64,000 nt of DNA from JABDQA01 sp963824415 (GCA_963824415.1 CAWGPM010000002.1:1-64000); one strand, 5' to 3'. Counted from the first letter of the stretch, positions 9,467-18,709 are shown. Notes: generated by a model from the letters alone, not told the origin. A program made the numbers and translations.

Positions 9467-10512
9467 TGAGAATCGGATATCTGGCAGCAGCTGTTCTTGG
9501 TGCAGTGGTTCTGAGTCTGACGGGATGCGGGTTCAAGACCGATCCGGTGCCGCCGGGCAATGTCGTCCCTAAGGCAGTGGACGATCTGCGTTATTCGCTC
9601 GATGAAACCGGGGTGACACTGAGTTGGACCTACCCCGATGAAACGGTTCAGGGCGACGACCTGACCGAGATCTCGACTTTTGACGTCTATCGCGCCGTGG
9701 TGCCGCTGGCAGATCTGTGTGAGACCTGTCCGATTCCGTTCAGTGAGCCAACCCAGATTCCCGGAGGGGAAACCGGGGAAGCCGGCAAGAGCAAAGTCGG
9801 CACCTATAACACCTCGCTGCTGCGTGCCGATCATAAATACTTTTTCAAGATCCGGGCCCGCAACAGCTGGTGGGCCAGCAGCACCGACTCCAATATCGTC
9901 TCCTTTGTCTTCCATATCCCGCCCAGCGTGCCGACCGGCTTCAGCGCAGTCGGGGAGGACTCCCGTATCGTCCTGAGCTGGGACCCGGTAACCACCCTGA
10001 TCGACGGCGAAACGGTCGACAGCGCCATTTCCTACCAGGTGTTTCGCAGCGAGGGCGGCAAGGATTTCGCGCCGCTGGGTGAGCTGAGCACGACGACGCG
10101 TTTTATCGACCGCGACGTGATAAACGGCAAAACCTATTTCTATAAAGTGCAGAGTATGATGAGGCTCGAGCAGCACCTGATCAGCGGCGGGGTAAGTGAA
10201 ATCGCCAATGCGGTGCCGGTCGACCTGAGCCCGCCGGACAGCCCGACCGGTGTTCGGGCAACCCGGACCCAGGGCGGCATCAAGGTCTATTGGGAGCGCC
10301 CGTCTGATCCGTCAGTCAAGGCCCATCGCATTTATCGTCGGGTCGGCGGCCAGGGCAAAGCTGAGCTGATCGGCGAGGTTTCGATGCCGTCGTCGATTTA
10401 TGTCGATGAGGCCATGGCCGAAGAGTTGAAGGTCTTCTACTCGGTGACTGCAATTGATACCGGCGATCCGGCCAACGAGTCGGCTCCTTCGAAGGAGACT
10501 TCAGTCAGATAA
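9463..10512 (+). CDS. fibronectin type III-like lipoprotein
   Basis: A 349-residue outer-envelope lipoprotein. The N-terminus is a lipoprotein signal (hydrophobic run, lipobox LTGC with the acylated Cys near residue 22). The remainder looks like two or three FN3-type beta-sandwich repeats: segments such as GVTLSWTYPDE, RIVLSWDPV and GIKVYWERPSD alternate with strands like YFYKVQSM and FYSVTAIDTGDP. A gene of this kind is often found between argH and the dap genes in deltaproteobacteria, where its function is unknown. It overlaps argH and is followed by dapF after 26 bp. No catalytic motif is visible, so a structural or binding role is only a guess. Confidence 0.8.
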   Translation: MMRIGYLAAAVLGAVVLSLTGCGFKTDPVPPGNVVPKAVDDLRYSLDETGVTLSWTYPDETVQGDDLTEISTFDVYRAVVPLADLCETCPIPFSEPTQIPGGETGEAGKSKVGTYNTSLLRADHKYFFKIRARNSWWASSTDSNIVSFVFHIPPSVPTGFSAVGEDSRIVLSWDPVTTLIDGETVDSAISYQVFRSEGGKDFAPLGELSTTTRFIDRDVINGKTYFYKVQSMMRLEQHLISGGVSEIANAVPVDLSPPDSPTGVRATRTQGGIKVYWERPSDPSVKAHRIYRRVGGQGKAELIGEVSMPSSIYVDEAMAEELKVFYSVTAIDTGDPANESAPSKETSVR

Positions 10513-10544
10513 TTCGCCGCGGTCGACAGCGCCAGGGGGTGAAT

Positions 10545-11375
10545 GTGGAATTCCCGATCCCGGTAACCAAAATGAGCGGCGCCGGTAACGATTTTATCAT
10601 CATCGACCACCGCATGCGCTTTATTCCGGCGTCGTATCAGCCGCAGTTTGCCCAGTTGGTCTGCCGGCGCCGATTCGCGGCCGGCGCCGACGGCCTGATC
10701 CTGATCGAAGAAAGTCCCGATGAAGATTTTCGCTGGCAGTTCTACAACAGCGACGGCTCTGTTGCCGAGATGTGCGGCAACGGCGCCCGCTGTGCGGCTC
10801 GATTTGCCTGGCGTCACGGCATTGCCGGTCGCTCCATGCGCTTTTCCACCATTGCCGGTGTGATTGAAGCCGAGGTGATCGGGGAGCAGGAACATGTCAG
10901 AATCGGCATGACCGACCCGTTCGGCTACCGCGACTCCATTTTGATAGCCCTGGACGGTTTGGAGCGGGAGGTGTTTTTCATCAACACCGGGGTTCCCCAC
11001 TGTGTGATTTTCGTCGATTCCGACCAGGCTCCGGTTGAGCAGTGGGGGAGGTTCCTGCGCTTTCATGAAGCGTTCGAGCCGGCCGGCACCAACGCCAACT
11101 TCGTTAAAATCCTGGCGGACAACGAACTGCTGGTCAGGACTTATGAGCGCGGTGTGGAGGCCGAGACCATGGCCTGCGGAACCGGTGTGGTTGCTTCGGC
11201 CATCGTTGCGGCGCTGCAGGGAATTGTGGAGTCTCCGGTCGAGGTCACCACGACGGGCGGTGAGCAGTTGAGTGTGCAGTTCAGCTTGAATAATAACACG
11301 CCGGGCAGCGTCTTTCTGCAGGGGCCGGCCCGGATCATTTACGAAGGCAATCTGTCGGCCGAAGCGCTGCTCTGA
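10545..11375 (+). CDS. dapF: diaminopimelate epimerase
   Basis: Interconverts LL- and meso-diaminopimelate by a two-cysteine mechanism. Both catalytic cysteines are visible, in EMCGNGARC and MACGTGVVAS. The N-terminal MSGAGNDFIIID and the segment FINTGVPHCVIFV are also diagnostic. I choose the GTG at 10545, which has AGGGGG five bases upstream; a GTG at 10539 is in frame but lies on top of that site. About 276 residues, normal length. It follows the FN3 lipoprotein in the position where relatives often have lysA, which is absent here. It feeds peptidoglycan and lysine synthesis together with dapA and dapB downstream. Confidence 0.97.
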   Translation: MEFPIPVTKMSGAGNDFIIIDHRMRFIPASYQPQFAQLVCRRRFAAGADGLILIEESPDEDFRWQFYNSDGSVAEMCGNGARCAARFAWRHGIAGRSMRFSTIAGVIEAEVIGEQEHVRIGMTDPFGYRDSILIALDGLEREVFFINTGVPHCVIFVDSDQAPVEQWGRFLRFHEAFEPAGTNANFVKILADNELLVRTYERGVEAETMACGTGVVASAIVAALQGIVESPVEVTTTGGEQLSVQFSLNNNTPGSVFLQGPARIIYEGNLSAEALL

Positions 11376-11435
11376 AAGGGGCTGCCGCCGGCTGGCTGGT
11401 CAATTGAAACATATTTTCGCTTTGGAGGAGAAGCC

Positions 11436-12317
11436 ATGCAACGCTTTCACGGTGCTATCACGGCTCTGGTTACTCCGTTTGTCAACAATGAGCTTGATGA
11501 AAAGGGGTTGGTCGATCTGATCGAATTTCAGGTCGCAAACAATATTCACGGCATCGTTCCCTGCGGGACCACCGGAGAATCGGCGACCCTCGATTTCGAC
11601 GAGCACAAACGGGTCATCGACCTGACCGTGAAAACGGTGGCCGGACGGGTGCCGGTGATCGCCGGGACCGGGGCCAACAATACGCTCGAGGCGATCGAGT
11701 TGACCGAAAGCGCCAAGGGATCGGGCGCCGATGCGGTGCTCTCCGTGGCGCCGTATTACAACAAGCCAAACCAGGAAGGGCTTTATCGCCATTTCAAGGC
11801 CATTGCCGAGGCGGTCGATATTCCGGTAATTCTCTACAACGTGCCCGGCAGAACGGTGATTCACATTCTGCCCGAGACGGTGGCCAGGCTCGCCGAGATC
11901 CCCAACATCATCGGCATCAAGGAGGCCTGCGGGAGCCTCGAGCAGATCAGCGACGTGCTGCGCTTCTGCCCCGATGACTTCATCCTGCTCTCGGGCGATG
12001 ACTTCACCTCGATGCCGACCGCACTGATCGGCGGTAAGGGGGTGATCTCGGTTGTCTCCAATGTCGATCCGGCCGGCATGTCGGCGATGATGGAGGCGGC
12101 ACTGTCCGGTGATCTTGCAACCGCAAACCGGGAGCATTACCGGCTTTTCTCACTGATGAAGCTGATGTTCAAATCGCCGAGTCCGGGGCCGGCCAAGAAG
12201 GCGCTTCAGCTGCTGGGCCGTATCCAGGACGACACGCCCCGTCTGCCGATGACCCCGGCCGATGAGGAAACCACTCGGGCGCTGCAGGCCGAGATGAAGC
12301 GCTTGGCGATGCTTTAA
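11436..12317 (+). CDS. dapA: 4-hydroxy-tetrahydrodipicolinate synthase
   Basis: Condenses pyruvate with aspartate semialdehyde, the first committed step to diaminopimelate. The class I aldolase features are clear: CGTTGESATL near residue 45 (substrate threonines), the catalytic tyrosine in VILYNVPGRT and the Schiff-base lysine in IIGIKEACGS. At 293 residues it is full length. GGAGGAG precedes the ATG. It lies between dapF and dapB in one plus-strand run, consistent with an operon, although no promoter was identified inside the run. Confidence 0.98.
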   Translation: MQRFHGAITALVTPFVNNELDEKGLVDLIEFQVANNIHGIVPCGTTGESATLDFDEHKRVIDLTVKTVAGRVPVIAGTGANNTLEAIELTESAKGSGADAVLSVAPYYNKPNQEGLYRHFKAIAEAVDIPVILYNVPGRTVIHILPETVARLAEIPNIIGIKEACGSLEQISDVLRFCPDDFILLSGDDFTSMPTALIGGKGVISVVSNVDPAGMSAMMEAALSGDLATANREHYRLFSLMKLMFKSPSPGPAKKALQLLGRIQDDTPRLPMTPADEETTRALQAEMKRLAML

Positions 12318-12391
12318 GCGGTTCAGGTAGCGCAGATAAACTAAGGCACTAGAAGAATTCGAGATTTATCCAGAGCGGGGGAAGGCAGGTG

Positions 12392-13198
12392 ATGAGAGTA
12401 ATCGTGGCAGGAGCGGCCGGCAGGATGGGCAGACGCGTCGGCTACATGGTCGAGCAGCACCCGGAGCTGAGCTATGCTGCCGGTTTTGAGGCAAAAGGCA
12501 GTAGTTTTATCGGCGCGGATGCGGGCGAGCTTGCCGGCCTTGGCGCCAACGGGGTGCGTATCGCCCAGGGACTTGAGCCGGTGATCGATGCTGGAGATGT
12601 GATCATCGATTTCACCTTTCATCAGGCGACCATGGACTTTGCCCGTCTGGCTGCAGAACACCACCGGGCAATGGTGATCGGCACCACCGGCTTGAGCGCA
12701 GACGAGCTTTCTGAGCTGGCTGAGCTGGCTGTTGATTTTCCCTGCGTCCAGGCGCCCAATATGTCGGTCTGTGTGAACGTGTTGTTCAAGCTCGTTGAAA
12801 AGACCGCAGCCCTGCTGGGCAGCGCTTACGATATCGAGATTATCGAGGCCCATCACAACCGCAAAAAAGACGCGCCCAGCGGCACCGCCCTCAAGCTCGG
12901 AGAGCTGGCAGCAGCAGCCTTGGGTACCAGCCTCGACGAGGTCGGCGTACTGGCGCGATCCGGCATTATCGGTGAGCGCAAACCCGGGGAGATCGGCATT
13001 CAGACGATCCGGGCCGCCGATATTGTCGGTGAGCACACGGTCTACTTCGCCGGACCCGGCGAGCGCATCGAGCTCTCCCACCGGGCCCAGACCAGAGATC
13101 ATTTCGCCCGGGGAGCAACGGTTGCCGCGGCCTGGCTGGCAGGCAAACCCAACGGCATCTACTCGATGTTCGATGTGCTGGGGCTGCACGATCTTTAG
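12392..13198 (+). CDS. dapB: 4-hydroxy-tetrahydrodipicolinate reductase
   Basis: NAD(P)H-dependent reductase acting after DapA. The dinucleotide-binding loop VAGAAGRMGRRV is at the extreme N-terminus, IGTTGLS is mid-protein, and the substrate and catalytic motif HHNRKKDAPSGTAL lies near residue 155. About 268 residues, the usual length. The ATG at 12392 is preferred to an in-frame GTG one codon upstream. The stop codon falls inside the left arm of a long inverted repeat (13195-13275). Confidence 0.97.
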   Translation: MRVIVAGAAGRMGRRVGYMVEQHPELSYAAGFEAKGSSFIGADAGELAGLGANGVRIAQGLEPVIDAGDVIIDFTFHQATMDFARLAAEHHRAMVIGTTGLSADELSELAELAVDFPCVQAPNMSVCVNVLFKLVEKTAALLGSAYDIEIIEAHHNRKKDAPSGTALKLGELAAAALGTSLDEVGVLARSGIIGERKPGEIGIQTIRAADIVGEHTVYFAGPGERIELSHRAQTRDHFARGATVAAAWLAGKPNGIYSMFDVLGLHDL

Positions 13199-13275
13199 CC
13201 TGGCGTTCATGGAAAATGATTAAAATCATTAATATTTGAACAATACAGACCAGTTACTCGTGAACGTCAGGCTAA
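13195..13275. repeat. nested inverted repeat after dapB
   Basis: Arms TTAGCCTGGCGTTCA (13195-13209) and TGAACGTCAGGCTAA (13261-13275) pair over 15 positions with a single G-T. A second perfect hairpin, AATGATT-AA-AATCATT (13215-13230), lies in the loop. No T-run follows, so it is not a standard intrinsic terminator. It could be a small palindromic element or a structured 3' end. Confidence 0.7.
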
Positions 13276-13307
13276 GATGCTGACCATCTGAGTTCATCGA
13301 GAAAGAA

Positions 13308-13850
13308 ATGATGAAGCAGGGAAAGGTAGCGTTTATCGGGCTCGGGTCAAATCTCGGGGCCAGCAAGGCGTTGCTGAAGCAGGGCTGGGAACTGCTCGGC
13401 AAACAGAAAGGGATTTGTCTGAAAACCCTGTCTCCCCCATATCTCAGCTCGCCGGTGGGGATGACCAGCAGCTACTGGTTCACCAACGCGGTGGGAGAGA
13501 TGCAGGTGGACTGCTCTCCGGATGAGCTGCTGCAGATCCTGCTGGCCGTGGAGAAACGACTGGGCCGGGTGCGTGGTGATCAAAAACAGGGCTACCAGGA
13601 CAGGGTTATCGATCTTGACCTGATCTACTACGATGCGCTGGTGACGGACAGCCCCCGGCTGACGATCCCCCATCCGCGCAGGGCTGAGCGGCTCTTCGTG
13701 CTGGCCCCGCTGGCCGCCATCGCCCCTGGATTCGTTGATCCGGATACCGGTTTGTCCATTTCCACGATGCATCAGAAGCTGCTGGATACCATCGCCCGGG
13801 GCCAGGCCGAGAAACAGGAAATCAGTATCGGCACCTGGTCTGAAGGCTAA
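13308..13850 (+). CDS. folK: 2-amino-4-hydroxy-6-hydroxymethyldihydropteridine pyrophosphokinase
   Basis: Transfers pyrophosphate from ATP to 6-hydroxymethyl-dihydropterin in folate synthesis. The N-terminal FIGLGSNLGAS, the YLSSPVGMTSSYWFTNAV segment and the signature region RVIDLDLIYYDA followed by IPHPRRAERLFVLAPLAAIAP are all characteristic HPPK features. At 180 residues it is slightly longer than E. coli FolK because of a C-terminal tail. It stands alone from other folate genes here and is separated from dapB by the nested inverted repeat. Confidence 0.95.
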   Translation: MMKQGKVAFIGLGSNLGASKALLKQGWELLGKQKGICLKTLSPPYLSSPVGMTSSYWFTNAVGEMQVDCSPDELLQILLAVEKRLGRVRGDQKQGYQDRVIDLDLIYYDALVTDSPRLTIPHPRRAERLFVLAPLAAIAPGFVDPDTGLSISTMHQKLLDTIARGQAEKQEISIGTWSEG

Positions 13851-13882
13851 GGCGTAATTCATCCTCTGCAACCGGTATCATT

Positions 13883-13920
13883 TAGACATTTCAACCATAT
13901 CGGCTATAATAGGCTATAAT
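13883..13920 (+). promoter_or_regulatory. sigma-70 promoter with duplicated -10 box
   Basis: TAGACA at 13883-13888, a 16-bp spacer and TATAAT at 13905-13910. The ten bases GGCTATAATA are almost repeated, giving a second TATAAT at 13915-13920. It probably serves the YHS-like/talC/transglycosylase run that begins at 14019. Confidence 0.6.
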
Positions 13921-14018
13921 TTGTTTCAACCAAGCTGGCTGTGGCCGGCCCGGCCCTGACCGGCCGTCGGCAGCGCGCTGCTGGATACCAGCAACAATAA
14001 AGGACATGAGGTGCTCTG

Positions 14019-14297
14019 TTGGGCCCGTTGAGAATTCTGGTTCTGGCCGTACTTCTGTATATCGGTTATCGACTGATCTCCGCTAATTTCAAGAAGTCCC
14101 AGAACGACGAAAAGGATGATGAGCCATCCGGGAAATCGGGTGGCGCCATAACCGACGTGCTGGTCGAAGATCCGGTCTGCCACAAGCTGGTGCCGAAGCA
14201 GCAGGCGCACCTGCTCGAGATAGATGATGAGACCCATTATTTCTGCAGCCAGAAGTGCTGCGATACGTTTATGACCGAACGGGAGAAGAAGACATGA
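14019..14297 (+). CDS. small membrane-anchored YHS/TRASH-like metal-binding protein
   Basis: A 92-residue protein with an N-terminal transmembrane segment (ILVLAVLLYIGYRLI) and a charged linker. Its C-terminal module reads DPVCHKLVPKQQAHLLEI then FCSQKCCDTF. The spacing of cysteines (DPVC, then FCSQKC) matches YHS/TRASH-type metal-binding domains. It probably starts at TTG 14019, behind GAGGTGC. The stop overlaps the ATG of the downstream transaldolase-like gene (ATGA), so the two are coupled. A role in metal sensing or handling is inference only. Confidence 0.65.
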   Translation: MGPLRILVLAVLLYIGYRLISANFKKSQNDEKDDEPSGKSGGAITDVLVEDPVCHKLVPKQQAHLLEIDDETHYFCSQKCCDTFMTEREKKT

Positions 14298-14938
14298 AAT
14301 TTTTTATCGATACCGCCAACCTCGATGAGATCAGGCAGGGCGTGGACATGGGCATGGTCGACGGCGTCACCACCAATCCGTCGCTGGTGGCCAGGGAAGA
14401 CAAGCCGTTTATCGAGATCCTCAAAGAGATCTGCGCGGTGGTCGACGGCCCGGTGAGTGCCGAGGTCGTCAGCCTCGAATGCGGCGGCATGCTCAAGGAG
14501 GCGCGCGAGCTTGCCAAGATCAGCGATAATATTGTGGTCAAGATTCCGATGATCGTCGAAGGCATGAAAGCGGTCAAACAGCTCAGTGCCGAAAATATCG
14601 ACACCAACGTGACGCTGGTCTTTTCGACGGCCCAGGCACTGCTCGCCGCCAAGGCCGGGGCGACCTATGTCAGTCCGTTTGTCGGTCGGCTCGACGATGT
14701 CAGCCAGTCGGGTATGGATCTGATCAGTGACATTATGACCGTTTACCGCAATTACGGCTACCGCTCCGAGGTCATCGTGGCCAGTGTAAGAAGTCCGATG
14801 CACGTGATGGAGGCGGCGATGATCGGGGCCGATATCGCCACTATCCCGTTTAAGGTGATTGCCCAATTGGCCAAGCATCCGCTTACCGATATCGGCATGG
14901 AGCAGTTTCTGGCCGACTGGGAAAAACGGGTTAAATAA
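14294..14938 (+). CDS. transaldolase-like / fructose-6-phosphate aldolase family protein
   Basis: Short TalC/FSA-type class I aldolase of 214 residues. The family start MKFFIDTANLDEIR, VDGVTTNPSLVAR, the Schiff-base lysine in NIVVKIPMI, NVTLVFSTAQALLAAKAGATYVSPFVGR and the late VASVRSPMHVMEAA are all present. Members are either small transaldolases or fructose-6-phosphate aldolases, and sequence inspection alone does not separate these. It overlaps the upstream small metal-binding gene by four bases and is followed after 32 bp by a lytic transglycosylase. Confidence 0.93.
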   Translation: MKFFIDTANLDEIRQGVDMGMVDGVTTNPSLVAREDKPFIEILKEICAVVDGPVSAEVVSLECGGMLKEARELAKISDNIVVKIPMIVEGMKAVKQLSAENIDTNVTLVFSTAQALLAAKAGATYVSPFVGRLDDVSQSGMDLISDIMTVYRNYGYRSEVIVASVRSPMHVMEAAMIGADIATIPFKVIAQLAKHPLTDIGMEQFLADWEKRVK

Positions 14939-14970
14939 GTCGCTTGTCAGCTCGGGGTTACAGGGCCGCA

Positions 14971-15609
14971 ATGACGATGATTTCCAGCGGGCATGCAAAG
15001 GCGTATCTTCTTGCCAGGGTAGCGCTGCTGGCCCTTGTTCTTGGGCTGGGCCCGCAGGGGGCCTGCGCCTCCTCGCTCTACGTCTGCCGCGATGCATCGG
15101 GCAAGAAGTACTACTCCAATATGATCGAGTCGGGCCGCTGCACTCCTTATGCGACCGACTCGACCGGCTCGTTTTCCGTTTCAGGGTGGCCAGCCTACAC
15201 CGGATCATCCGGCTGGAAGGTGCGCTACCATTCGCAGATCGACTATCACGCCAAGCGCTACAATATCGATCCCAACCTGATCAAGGCGATCATCAAGGCT
15301 GAGTCGGATTTCGATCGCTATGCGGTCTCGAGGCGCGGGGCCCAGGGGCTGATGCAGCTGATGCCGGACACCGCAAAAGATCTCAAGGTCGTCGATCCGT
15401 TCAACCCGGAGCAGAATATCGACGGCGGCGTGCGTTACCTGCGCTCACTGCTGAAAATGTTCAACGGCAGCGTGGTGCTCAGCTTGGCGGCCTACAATGC
15501 CGGGCCGACTACGGTCATTAAGTCCCGGGGCGTCCCGCGGATCACAGAGACCAGAAACTACGTCAGACGGGTCCTGGGCTATTACAAACGATATGGCCGC
15601 GCCGGCTGA
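14971..15609 (+). CDS. lytic transglycosylase (SLT family) with DUF4124-like N-terminus
   Basis: Cleaves peptidoglycan glycan strands to 1,6-anhydro ends in the periplasm. A signal peptide ends at about GACAS. Next comes a DUF4124-like segment (LYVCRDASGKKYYSN). The SLT domain has the catalytic glutamate in IKAESDFDRYAVS, GAQGLMQLMP and LAAYNAGPTTV. About 212 residues. I start at ATG 14971, which has AGGG seven bases upstream; the open frame extends to a TTG at 14944. The final residues form a basic tail (RRVLGYYKRYGRAG). Confidence 0.92.
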   Translation: MTMISSGHAKAYLLARVALLALVLGLGPQGACASSLYVCRDASGKKYYSNMIESGRCTPYATDSTGSFSVSGWPAYTGSSGWKVRYHSQIDYHAKRYNIDPNLIKAIIKAESDFDRYAVSRRGAQGLMQLMPDTAKDLKVVDPFNPEQNIDGGVRYLRSLLKMFNGSVVLSLAAYNAGPTTVIKSRGVPRITETRNYVRRVLGYYKRYGRAG

Positions 15610-15696
15610 CATCTCTGGTTCAGGTACCGCCCCGGCAGAACCAGCCGGTGAGGGTCCCTGTCTCTTTGAGAAATTTCTTCTGCTGATACTGCGATT

Positions 15697-16611
15697 GTGA
15701 TAGTTCTCGAAGCGCTGTTTCCGATCTTCGGTCTGCTCGTGCTGGGCGGCCTGCTCAAATTTCTGGGCCTGACCAACGAAGCCTATCTGAAAACCTCGGA
15801 TAAGCTGGTCTACTATATTTTCTTTCCGATCATGCTTTTCTACAAGATCGGCTCGGCCCCGCACGGCGAGGGAAACCAGCTGATCTTCGCGCTGGTGACG
15901 CTTCTGGTGCTCAGCCTGATGTTCGTGATCAGCAGCGCGGTGATCAGGTGGGGCCCGGTTACCGCTTATCAGGCCGGATCGTTTTCCCAGAGCTGCTACC
16001 GGTTCAACACCTACATCGGGGTGGCGGTCATTTTAAACAGTCTGGGTGAGGAGGGGATCTCCTATCTGGGCCTGATGATTGCTCTGGCGATTCCGCTGAT
16101 CAATGTATTTGCGGTGGCAACCTTGATCTGGAATTCAGGAAGCGAGGCGAATTTCGGCCGCAAAGGCCGGATTCTGATCCGGGCACTGGTTGCCAATCCT
16201 TTGATAATCGGCTGCTTTTTTGGTCTTGGCTATGCCCGGCTGGTGGGCGGGTTTCCCCAGTTTATCGACAACTCCCTGCAGTTGATGTCCATGGTAACCC
16301 TGCCGCTGGCTCTGATCTCCATCGGCGGATCGCTGTCGTTTACCGGAATCAAGACCCATCTGCCGCTGGCTTTTCTTGGGGCCGGCCTGAAGCTGGCGGT
16401 GCTGCCGCTGCTCGGTCTACTGTTTTACCACCTCTTCCAGATAGAGGGCGTGGCCTTTAAAACGGGGATGATCTTTCTCTGCCTGCCCGCCTCGACCGCA
16501 ATCTATGTGCTTTCTTCACAGCTCAACAGCGATACCGAACTTGCCTCGGCGGCCATCGTTGTTTCGACGGTGCTCTCCTTTATTTCGCTGTCTATTGCAC
16601 TGCTTATCTAG
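15697..16611 (+). CDS. AEC family (auxin efflux carrier-like) transporter
   Basis: Integral membrane protein of 304 residues with about ten hydrophobic segments arranged as two similar halves, typical of the AEC/bile-acid-fold transporters. Recognisable features are the first segment LFPIFGLLVLGGLLKFLG, the conserved SCYRFNTYIGVAV in the fourth helix and the C-terminal LPASTAIYVLSSQ. The substrate is unknown; relatives move organic acids such as malate or malonate. It starts at GTG 15697 with no clear ribosome-binding site, so the start is uncertain. It is last in its run and converges on selO. Confidence 0.85.
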   Translation: MIVLEALFPIFGLLVLGGLLKFLGLTNEAYLKTSDKLVYYIFFPIMLFYKIGSAPHGEGNQLIFALVTLLVLSLMFVISSAVIRWGPVTAYQAGSFSQSCYRFNTYIGVAVILNSLGEEGISYLGLMIALAIPLINVFAVATLIWNSGSEANFGRKGRILIRALVANPLIIGCFFGLGYARLVGGFPQFIDNSLQLMSMVTLPLALISIGGSLSFTGIKTHLPLAFLGAGLKLAVLPLLGLLFYHLFQIEGVAFKTGMIFLCLPASTAIYVLSSQLNSDTELASAAIVVSTVLSFISLSIALLI

Positions 16612-16816
16612 CAGCTAGCTGATCTGAGGGTGAGCAGCCTGAATATTTCATGGAAAGTAACAAATGCCATTTATATATTAACAATATCAATAATTTATTT
16701 AGTAATATTGTAATTATGTCGATGGTACAGTTTGTACTATTTAGAATCAATGATAAAGGGCCGTATTTCCACCCTTCGGGCGAGTCGATACGACCTGCTA
16801 TCCAGCGTCTCTTTTA

Positions 16817-16846
16817 GGGAAGGCATATTACATATATAGCCTTCCC
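16817..16846. terminator. hairpin between convergent genes
   Basis: GGGAAGGC (16817-16824) and GCCTTCCC (16839-16846) form a perfect 8-bp stem with an AT-rich loop. It lies in the AT-rich 296-bp spacer between the ends of the AEC transporter and selO. No long T-run on either side (minus strand: TAAAAG), so termination is likely but weak in both directions. The rest of the spacer shows no gene. Confidence 0.5.
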
Positions 16847-16907
16847 CCAGTCTCCTTGGCTAGCAGGCCGTCTCAACTCGTGAAATAACCAGGCTTGGCG
16901 GTGGATT

Positions 16908-18513
16908 TTACGAACTGCAGGACAGCATCGAGCAGCCTGGCCGGTTGCGGGCCCACTCGGGCCGTTTGGCCGCATACTGCTGGGAACCGGGCTGTTCGTC
17001 GTAGGGATGTCTGAACAGTTCCAGCAGTTCGTCTACCATCGAGAAATCACCCTGCTCGACCTTGTCGATGGCAAGTTGGGCCAGGTAATTTCGAAACACG
17101 TATTTGGGATTGACCCGGTTCATCGCGGCCAGGCGCTGCTCATCGCCTATCTGGTTGGTGCGCAGCCGTTTCTGATAGCTGAGCAGCCACTGTTCCAGCT
17201 CGGCCAGATAATCTTCGCTCAGCGTATCGGGTGTGTAGAAGGACGCGGAGACGGTCTGCACCAGCTGCTCTGGGGAGGCCTCATCGGCTTTGATCCCGCG
17301 CCAATTGGCGGAAGAAGATGGTCATATCGGTTTCGGTTTTGGTCAGCAGCTCGAGCAGCGAGGAGATGAGCTGGTCGTCATTGTTCTCTTTGGTGTGCAG
17401 GCCGAGCTTGGCCCGCAGGGTCTGCTGCCAGCCGCTTTGAAAGCGCACCCGGTAGGTGTCCAGGGCCTCCTGCAGCGGCGGAAGTTCTTTGATAAGCGGA
17501 AACAGGGCGTTGGCCAGCTGTCCCAGGTTCCACTGCGCCATGTAAGGCTGATTGCCGTAGCAGTAGCGCCTCCCCTGGGCATCGGTGGTGTTCGGCGTCC
17601 AGGTCGGGTCGTAGCCTTCGAGCCAGCCGTAGGGGCCGTAATCAATGGTAAGTCCCAGGATCGACATATTGTCGCTGTTCATCACCCCGTGGACAAAGCC
17701 GACCCGCATCCAGTCGACGATCATGTCGGCGGTCTTCTCGCATATCTCGGCGAACCATTGCAGGTAGGTATCGACCTTCGGCACAGCGGACAAATGCGGG
17801 AAATCGGTCTTGATCGTGTAGCGCACCAGTTCCTCGAGCAGCGCCTCTTCCTGGTTGGCGGCCAGGATCTCGAAATTGCCGAAGCGGATAAAGGAAGGAG
17901 AGGTCCGGCAGACCACCGCGCCCGGTTCGTATTTCGGATGACCGTCGTAGAACATGTCGCGCATCACCTGCTCGCCGGTAAGAACCAGGCTCAAGGCCCG
18001 GGTGGTGGCGATGCCCAGGTGATGCATCGCCTCGCTGCAGAGAAACTCGCGCAGCGACGAGCGCAGCACCGCCAACCCGTCCGCCGTTCGGGAATAGGGT
18101 GTGGGACCGGCGCCTTTGAGCTGCAGTACCCAGCGGGTACCCCGACGGTTGATAATCTCGCCGAGGTTGATGGCCCTGCCGTCGCCGAGCTGGCCGGCCC
18201 AGGTGCCGAACTGGTGGCCGCCATAGCGCATCGCAAACGGCTGCATCGAAGAAAGCAGCCTGTTGCCTGAAAACACTTCGAGAAATTCTGCGGATCTGCA
18301 GGCTGCTTCGCTCAGATCCAGCTCGGCCGCCGCTTCTCTTGAGAAGGCTACAAGCTGCGGCGCACAGACCGGTGTCGGCTCCACCAGTGAGTAGCAGGCC
18401 TTGGGTACCTGGCGCCTGTTGTTGGCGGACTCGGGGTCGCCCGGCAACTCCTGGACGAAACGGTTGTCGAAGTGCAATTCATCCAGCGGTTCAATAGTCG
18501 TTGCGGTCTGCAT
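16908..18513 (-). CDS. selO: protein adenylyltransferase SelO (one frameshift)
   Basis: Pseudokinase-fold enzyme (YdiU/UPF0061/SelO) that AMPylates protein hydroxyl groups. Diagnostic segments are YGGHQFGTWAGQLGDGRA, LQLKGAGPTPYSRTADG, ALSLVLTGEQVMRD and GVMNSDNMSILGLTIDYGPYG, which holds the metal- and ATP-binding Asn/Asp. The C-terminal part lies in another frame (LVQTVSASFYTPD to the end). Deleting one base of the CCC at 17295-17297 joins them as RQLARIKADEASPEQ. The protein ends in LSCSS, the conserved Cys-containing tail of this family, where eukaryotic members have selenocysteine. Reconstructed length is about 535 residues. Monocistronic on the minus strand. Confidence 0.95.
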
Positions 18514-18667
18514 GCGGTATGTCCGGCTCCGGTGCTTGTCGGTATCGTTTATCTGGGATCTGCGTTGTATTGCCTCATTACAATTAGATAATCATGCCAC
18601 AATGTGGGCGCAACCTGGGCAAGGCTAAGTTACAGGAACAGCGGGGTGGGGGAGGAAACGGTGCTTG

Positions 18668-18709
18668 AAAAAAACCAGGCACCGCTTTCGATCTGAGGCG
18701 GCGCCTGGT
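18668..18709 (-). terminator. intrinsic terminator
   Basis: On the minus strand, CCAGGCGCCGCC and GCGGTGCCTGG form a long GC-rich stem followed directly by seven T. It ends transcription of the unknown gene at 18785-19183, in front of selO. Confidence 0.85.
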
